The translations under genes and the position numbers were made by a program. From Amycolatopsis cihanbeyliensis (GTDB lineage Bacteria > Actinomycetota > Actinomycetes > Mycobacteriales > Pseudonocardiaceae): 64,000 nt of DNA. Each line of letters opens with the position of its first letter. The stretch's first letter is position 1. A model generated the notes under the pieces. That model saw only the letters and a program-made list of their open reading frames with translations. It was not told the origin of the DNA and made no database searches. Shown here piece by piece: positions 59,550-64,000 of this stretch. Location of the stretch: NCBI RefSeq assembly GCF_006715045.1, contig NZ_VFML01000001.1:682001-746000 (forward strand), written 5' to 3'.

Positions 59550-61349
59550 ATGGCTGTCGCAGGAAGAGGTGTCCCGGTGCCGGCGCGTCAGCCGCTCGGT
59601 CGCTGGCTGCGGGAGAGCTCGGCGGGCCTGGTCACCCTCGCGCTGGTGATCGGCGCGGGCGCGGGACTCGGCGCGATCGCCTTCCGCTGGCTGATCGACA
59701 GCGGTACCCGGTTGTTCTCCGGGCACGCCGACTACTCGATCGCCGGTGGCGAGGCGCATCCATGGCTGCCCGCGCTCGGGCCCTGGTTCCTGCTGCTGGC
59801 GCCGGTGGTGGCCGGCCTGATCTACGGCCCACTGGTATACCGGTTCGCGCCCGAGGCACGCGGCCACGGGGTGCCGGAGGTCATGTACGCGGTCGCCGAG
59901 CGCGGTGGCCGAATCCCGCTGCAGGTCAGCGGCGTGAAGGCGCTCGCATCGGCCTTGTGCATCGGATCGGGCGGCTCGGTCGGCCGCGAGGGCCCGATCG
60001 TGCAGATCGGCTCGGCGCTGGGCTCCAGCCTCGGCGGGCTCGCCAGGCTGCCGGAGTCCCGCCTGCGGGTGCTGGTCGCCTGCGGCGCCGCGGGCGGGAT
60101 CGCCGCCACCTTCAACGCACCGCTTGCCGGCCCGTTCTTCGCGATGGAGCTGCTGTTGCGGGACTTCGCGATGGAGTCCTTCGGCGCGGTCGTGCTGGCC
60201 AGCGTGACGGCCAGTGTCGTGGGGCGGGCCGCGTTCGGGGACGTCGCGTTCCTCGACCTGCCCGCGTTCAGCCTGCGCAGCCCGGTCGAGTACCTGCTGT
60301 TCATCGGGCTCGGCATCGTCATCGGCGCCTGCGGGACGCTGTTCACCCGGGTGCTGTACTGGATCGAGGACGCCTGCGACTGGGCCTGGCGCGGCCCGGA
60401 GTGGCTACGGCCCGCGGTGGGCGGGCTGCTGCTCGGCGGGCTGCTGCTCCTGCTGCCGGAGATGTACGGGGTCGGCTACCCGGTGCTGCAACACGCCGTG
60501 ACCGGCGACTACCTGTTCGGCTTCCTGCTTCTGCTGCTGTTCGGCAAGATCCTGGCGACCGCGCTGACGATCGGCATCGGCGGTTCCGGCGGGGTGTTCG
60601 CGCCCTCGTTGTTCGTCGGCGCGATGGGCGGAACGGCCTTCGGGATCGCGGTGAACGCCTTCCTGCCGGGCATGACCGCGGGACCGGGCGTCTACGGGCT
60701 GATCGGCATGGGCGCGGCCTTCGCCGGCGCGGCCGGTGCACCGATCACCGCGGTGATCGTGCTGTTCGAGCTCACCGGCGAGTACTCGATCATCCTGCCG
60801 CTGATGACCGCCATCGTGATCGCCACGCTCACCGGGCGGGCGCTGTCCAGGGACACCATCTACACGCTCAAGCTGCGCCGCCGCGGGATCGACCTCGACC
60901 GGCGTCCGGAGTCGCGCGGGCTCGCGGGCACCACGGTCGCCGCCGCGATGGAGGCGCTGCCCGAACCGCTGCCGGGTCGCACCCACCTTGCCGAGGCAGC
61001 GCATGCGCTCGCCGTCTCCCAGCGGGGTATCCTCCCGGTGGTCGGCGATGATGGCGACTACCACGGCTGCGTGACGGCACGAGCGGTCACCGAGGCGCTG
61101 GCGGACGACTCCGCCGCGAAGGGCACGGTGGACGGCCTCGCCGAGCTACCGCCGCTGCTCACCCGCGAGTCCGGCATCCCGGAGGCACTGGCCGCGCTCT
61201 CCGACGCGCCGGGCACCGGCCTGCCCGTCCTTTCCGCGGAGCGCAGGCTGGTCGGCTGGGTCACGCACCAGTCGATCCTGGACGCGCTGCACCCGCCCGC
61301 GGCGCGCACGCACCCGACACGGGAGCAGAAAGGAACCACCGAACCGTGA
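59550..61349 (+). CDS. ClC-family chloride channel/antiporter with two CBS domains
   Basis: 599 residues. Chloride-path motifs GSGGSVGREGP (139-149, gating Glu147), GIGGSGGVFAPSLFVG and FNAPLAG; 10-12 membrane helices to about residue 430, then a CBS pair (about 450-590) at the C-terminus. At the position of the proton glutamate of the E. coli antiporter (the second Glu of EEM) this has Leu (AMELLL), which might favour channel behaviour; this alignment was made by eye. ATG 59550. MarR control is inferred from the divergent gene. Confidence 0.92.
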   Translation: MAVAGRGVPVPARQPLGRWLRESSAGLVTLALVIGAGAGLGAIAFRWLIDSGTRLFSGHADYSIAGGEAHPWLPALGPWFLLLAPVVAGLIYGPLVYRFAPEARGHGVPEVMYAVAERGGRIPLQVSGVKALASALCIGSGGSVGREGPIVQIGSALGSSLGGLARLPESRLRVLVACGAAGGIAATFNAPLAGPFFAMELLLRDFAMESFGAVVLASVTASVVGRAAFGDVAFLDLPAFSLRSPVEYLLFIGLGIVIGACGTLFTRVLYWIEDACDWAWRGPEWLRPAVGGLLLGGLLLLLPEMYGVGYPVLQHAVTGDYLFGFLLLLLFGKILATALTIGIGGSGGVFAPSLFVGAMGGTAFGIAVNAFLPGMTAGPGVYGLIGMGAAFAGAAGAPITAVIVLFELTGEYSIILPLMTAIVIATLTGRALSRDTIYTLKLRRRGIDLDRRPESRGLAGTTVAAAMEALPEPLPGRTHLAEAAHALAVSQRGILPVVGDDGDYHGCVTARAVTEALADDSAAKGTVDGLAELPPLLTRESGIPEALAALSDAPGTGLPVLSAERRLVGWVTHQSILDALHPPAARTHPTREQKGTTEP

Positions 61350-61930
61350 TGACCTCACCACTGCTGCCGGAATGGCTGCGGATCGTGCTCGCCGCCGTCC
61401 TGTGCGGGGTGGCCGTGCTGCACGTCGGACACGTGCTGGCCATGCGCGGGCAGCGCCGGTGGTGGCACGCGGGTCACACCGTGATGGCGCTCGGGATGGC
61501 GGCGATGTACCTGCTGCCCAGGATGAGGAACGAGGGGCTGTACGAAGCGGGGCTCGTGCTGTTCGCGCTGTTCACCGTGGCAGTGGTGATCGGCGCCCTG
61601 CTCATCCGGCGCAACGAGGGCGTGTTGAACCCGCTGTGGATCGCCGCGGGCGTGGACATGGTCGCGATGACCTACATGCTGCTGCCGATGAGCGGCAGGT
61701 TCGCGCCGGTGACCTACCTCTTCGTCGGCTACCTCGGCTGCCAGGCTGTGGCCTGGGTGACCGGCCTGTGGGGCCGGGTTCCGGTACTGCGCCCCGTGCT
61801 CGCGGGTGCCCCGGACGCACCGGAGGCCGCGGCACCGGCCGTGGCGCTGACCGCGCACTCCGCACCGACCGTGCCACCCAGCCTCGCCGTGATGGCGGCC
61901 ACCATGGCCTACATGCTGGCCGCCATGTGA
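61349..61930 (+). CDS. DUF5134-family membrane protein
   Basis: About 193 residues, five to six membrane segments with the opening LRIVLAAVLCGVAVLHVGHVL and HAGHTVMALGMAAMYL; His residues at helix ends. ATG at 61349 overlaps the ClC stop (TGATG); GTG 61346 is an alternative. Conserved in actinobacteria, often near copper or thiol genes, but the function is not known. Co-transcribed with the ClC gene. Confidence 0.78.
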   Translation: MTSPLLPEWLRIVLAAVLCGVAVLHVGHVLAMRGQRRWWHAGHTVMALGMAAMYLLPRMRNEGLYEAGLVLFALFTVAVVIGALLIRRNEGVLNPLWIAAGVDMVAMTYMLLPMSGRFAPVTYLFVGYLGCQAVAWVTGLWGRVPVLRPVLAGAPDAPEAAAPAVALTAHSAPTVPPSLAVMAATMAYMLAAM

Positions 61931-61961
61931 TCCGGCTCTGGAGACCCTGCCGCGGTGCTGC

Positions 61962-63155
61962 TCAACGCGGCAGCGCCCGCGCCAGGTCGGCCCACAGGTC
62001 CTCGACGTGCTCGACGCCCACCGAGAGGCGCACCGTGCCCTCGCCGATGCCGGCCGCCCGCAACGCCTCCGGATCCAGCTGGCGGTGTGAGGTGCTCGCC
62101 GGGTGCAGCAACGTGGTCTCCACCCCGCCCAGTGAACCGGCCAGCTTCGCCAGCCGCACCCGCTTGCCCAGCGCGTGCCCGGCTTCCCGTCCACCGGCCA
62201 GCTCGAAGGCCACGATCGCGCCGTAGTCCGCGAGATGCCGGGCGGCGACCTGGTGGTCGGGGTGGTCGATCCGGCCCGGCCAGCGAACCGACTCCACCGC
62301 GGGATGCCCGGCCAGCCGGTCGGCCAGCACGCGGGCGTTCGCGCACTGCTCCCGGATTCGCAGTGGCAGGGTGTGCAGCCCGCGGATGGTCAGCCAGGCC
62401 GCGAACGGGTCGGCGCAGGCACCGAGCTCCATGGCGTGGTGCCAGGTGTGCCGGTACCGCTGCTCCTCGGCGAGGACGACAATCCCGCCGATCACGTCGG
62501 AGTGCCCACCGAGGTACTTCGTGGCCGAGTGCACGACGGCGTCGGCGCCGAGCCGGATGGGTTGGCACAGCAGCGGTGTGGCGAAGGTGTTGTCCACAAT
62601 CGTCATCAGGCCGGCCCGCTCGCCTGCGGCGAGGAACGCCGGCAGGTCGACCACCTTCGTCACCGGGTTCGCGATGGTCTCCAGGTAGAGCATGCGCGAG
62701 TTCGGGCGCACCGCCGCGGCCACCTCGGCGGGGTCGTCACCGGGCACGAAGGTCACCTCTACCCCGAAGCGGGCGGCGAGGTCGCGCAGGCTGGCGTAGG
62801 TGCCGCCGTAGAGGCAGTCCTGGGCGATCACGTGATCACCCGCGTTGAGCGTGGCCAGCAGCACCGAGTTGATCGCGCCCATACCGGAGGCCGTGGCGAT
62901 GGCGGCCACCCCGCCCTCGAGATCGGCCACCGCTCGCTCCAGGGCCCGGATGGTCGGGTTGCCGTAGCGGCTGTAGACGAACGGGCCGTCCGGCCGCTCC
63001 ATCGAATCGGCGAGGGCGTCCGGGTCCTCGAAGGCGAAGTTGGCGGCCTGGTAGATCGGCACGCTGAGGGGCTGGGAGTGCTCCGGTCGGGGTGCGGATA
63101 CGTGTACGGCCCTGGTGGCCGGGTGCTGCTCGACAGTGGTTTCGGTAGCGGTCAT
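61962..63155 (-). CDS. Cys/Met-metabolism PLP enzyme (cystathionine gamma-synthase/lyase family)
   Basis: 397 residues. Fold-type I PLP enzyme: PLP-Lys213 in SATKYLGGHSDVIGG, YSRYGNPT, ASGMGAINS phosphate site and VDNTFATPLL. It closely follows cystathionine gamma-synthase/lyase and methionine gamma-lyase relatives; which reaction it runs cannot be fixed here. ATG 63155 is the family start; the frame extends to 63368. Divergent from the MocR regulator, which may control it. Confidence 0.9.
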   Translation of the reverse strand: MTATETTVEQHPATRAVHVSAPRPEHSQPLSVPIYQAANFAFEDPDALADSMERPDGPFVYSRYGNPTIRALERAVADLEGGVAAIATASGMGAINSVLLATLNAGDHVIAQDCLYGGTYASLRDLAARFGVEVTFVPGDDPAEVAAAVRPNSRMLYLETIANPVTKVVDLPAFLAAGERAGLMTIVDNTFATPLLCQPIRLGADAVVHSATKYLGGHSDVIGGIVVLAEEQRYRHTWHHAMELGACADPFAAWLTIRGLHTLPLRIREQCANARVLADRLAGHPAVESVRWPGRIDHPDHQVAARHLADYGAIVAFELAGGREAGHALGKRVRLAKLAGSLGGVETTLLHPASTSHRQLDPEALRAAGIGEGTVRLSVGVEHVEDLWADLARALPR

Positions 63156-63193
63156 GCAGGCCAGCCTGCGCCGGGCAGACCTTCCCGACCAGC

Positions 63194-63214
63194 ACCAATT
63201 CCGGCTAGATTGGT
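63194..63214. promoter_or_regulatory. Candidate MocR operator
   Basis: ACCAAT (63194-63199) and ATTGGT (63209-63214) separated by nine bases, in the 62-bp gap between the PLP-enzyme and MocR genes, just before the mocR start. Suits autoregulation and control of the divergent gene. Confidence 0.45.
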
Positions 63215-63217
63215 TTG

Positions 63218-64000
63218 ATGACCAAGCCAATACCCTGGCCGGTGGAGCGACTCGTCGCGCAGCTCGGCCGCTGGTCCACCAGCCGCGGGCCGCTGTACCT
63301 GCTGCTGGCCGAGCGGCTGCGCGAGCTGATCGACTCCGGGCAGCTGCCGCCGCGCGCCGCGCTGCCACCCGACCGGGTACTGGCCGAGCAGCTCGCTGTC
63401 GGGCGGAGCACCGTGGTCGCCGCGTACGACCATCTCCGGGCCGAGCGCAAGCTGGAACGGCAGCAGGGCCGGGGCACCTGGGTGGCGTCCGCCGTGCTGT
63501 CCGGGGTGCAGCCCAGCGCGGTGGGCACGGCGAACCCGTTGTTCCTCAACTACCTCGAGCCCGCGGACACGGCGACGCCGCTGGCCTGTGCCGCACCCTC
63601 CGGCCCGCCGCCGGAGCTGATCGATGCCTACCGGCGCGCGCTGGCGACGCTGCCCGGGCCGGACGGCGGCGACATCGGGTACCACCCGCTCGGGCATCCG
63701 GCGCTGCGCATGGGGTTGGCCAGGCGCTACACCGAGCACGGCCTGCCGACCGGACCGGAACAGATCCTGGTCACCACCGGCGGGCAGCAGGCGCTCGCGC
63801 TGATCGCCCGGTTGTTCCTCGGTCCGGGTGACCCGGTGCTGGTGCAGGGCCCGACCTATCCCGGGGCACTGGAGGTGTTCCGGGATGCCGCGGCGGTGAT
63901 CAGATCTGTTACAACCACTGTGGACGGTGTCGATCCAACACAGTGGACAGCCACACTGGACTCGACGAGGCCCCGGCTGGCCTACCTGAACCCGACCAAC
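63218..64000 (+). CDS. MocR-type regulator (GntR HTH plus aminotransferase-like domain), truncated by the window edge
   Basis: 261 codons visible, no stop. Residues 1-85 form a GntR winged helix (GPLYLLLAERLRELIDSGQLPPRAALPPDRVLAEQLAVGRSTVVAAYDHL), joined to a class I aminotransferase-like PLP domain (YHPLGHPALR, VTTGGQQALALIARLFLGPGDPVLVQGPTYPGAL). The PLP lysine would lie beyond the right edge. ATG 63218 is a clear start. Relatives regulate PLP, GABA or amino-acid genes; the divergent Cys/Met enzyme is the likely target. Confidence 0.9.
   Translation, partial: MTKPIPWPVERLVAQLGRWSTSRGPLYLLLAERLRELIDSGQLPPRAALPPDRVLAEQLAVGRSTVVAAYDHLRAERKLERQQGRGTWVASAVLSGVQPSAVGTANPLFLNYLEPADTATPLACAAPSGPPPELIDAYRRALATLPGPDGGDIGYHPLGHPALRMGLARRYTEHGLPTGPEQILVTTGGQQALALIARLFLGPGDPVLVQGPTYPGALEVFRDAAAVIRSVTTTVDGVDPTQWTATLDSTRPRLAYLNPTN

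Noticed and set aside
1..64000. tRNA, rRNA, IS elements, prophage and attachment sites
   Set aside because: Gene-free stretches were read for tRNA T-loop patterns, transposase motifs and terminal repeats; none was found.

Overview
The window is high-GC actinobacterial DNA. It carries Lsr2, a WhiB1-like protein, an ECF sigma/anti-sigma pair, a SARP-type regulator, an F420-type LLM oxidoreductase, MenC, FolP2 and DasR-type operators. Together these fit a Pseudonocardiaceae-like organism (Amycolatopsis/Prauserella type); the family is an inference. It reads as chromosome: no IS element, phage gene, CRISPR array, tRNA or rRNA was found. Several decayed genes cluster at 28.5-29.7, 34.3, 39.0-39.7 and 42.5-43.2 kb.

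Layout. 0.1-4.5 kb: glycine-betaine-type ABC operon whose permease is a tandem duplication, closed by a terminator. 4.5-10.1 kb (minus strand): Lsr2, FolP2, an amidase-signature enzyme, a small unknown protein, a cytoplasmic SRPBCC-periplasmic-binding-protein fusion and an ArsR regulator. 10.2-10.7 kb: DUF2165 membrane protein. 10.7-15.4 kb: GH3 hexosaminidase plus a sugar ABC transporter without ATPase, preceded by two DasR-like operators. 15.6-22.2 kb: seven-gene nucleoside-type operon (BMP lipoprotein, double ATPase, two permeases, isochorismatase-like hydrolase, PfkB kinase, nucleoside phosphorylase). 22.2-24.6 kb: ECF sigma/anti-sigma pair divergent from a ferredoxin-reductase-type flavoprotein, with a long palindrome between. 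24.6-26.7 kb: LLM oxidoreductase and an octopine-dehydrogenase-family enzyme. 26.8-28.4 kb: DasR site, chitin-active LPMO and DUF305 lipoprotein. 28.5-29.7 kb: decayed DUF222/HNH gene. 29.8-34.4 kb: FAH-family hydrolase and a ribose-type ABC operon ending in a sugar-isomerase remnant. 34.4-39.5 kb: fatty-acyl-AMP ligase, NDH-2-like flavoprotein, a three-repeat plus beta-propeller protein and a decayed HD/AraC pair. 39.6-42.4 kb: membrane protein and a secreted M14 carboxypeptidase with two PKD domains. 42.5-48.1 kb: two regulatory/metabolic remnants, an SDR-DUF2867 protein, ArsR, a membrane-anchored ECF sigma factor, a Pro-rich membrane protein and a SARP regulator. 48.1-50.4 kb: MenC, WhiB1-like, Hsp20. 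50.4-58.8 kb: CoA transferase, a second betaine ABC system, an ornithine-cyclodeaminase-like enzyme, a carnitine-acyltransferase homologue and a 2-oxoglutarate oxygenase. 58.9-64 kb: MarR, ClC channel, DUF5134 protein, a Cys/Met PLP enzyme and a truncated MocR regulator.

How the genes work together. Two themes recur. Chitin/GlcNAc use: LPMO, hexosaminidase and a Das-like importer share DasR-type sites. Quaternary-amine chemistry: two betaine importers, a CaiB-type CoA transferase and a carnitine-acyltransferase homologue. The best candidates for undescribed biology are the acyltransferase/oxygenase pair at 56-58.8 kb, the ArsR/SRPBCC-binding-protein module at 8.2-10.0 kb, and the repeat-propeller protein at 37.5-38.9 kb. 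All functional assignments come from reading motifs by eye; no database search was run.
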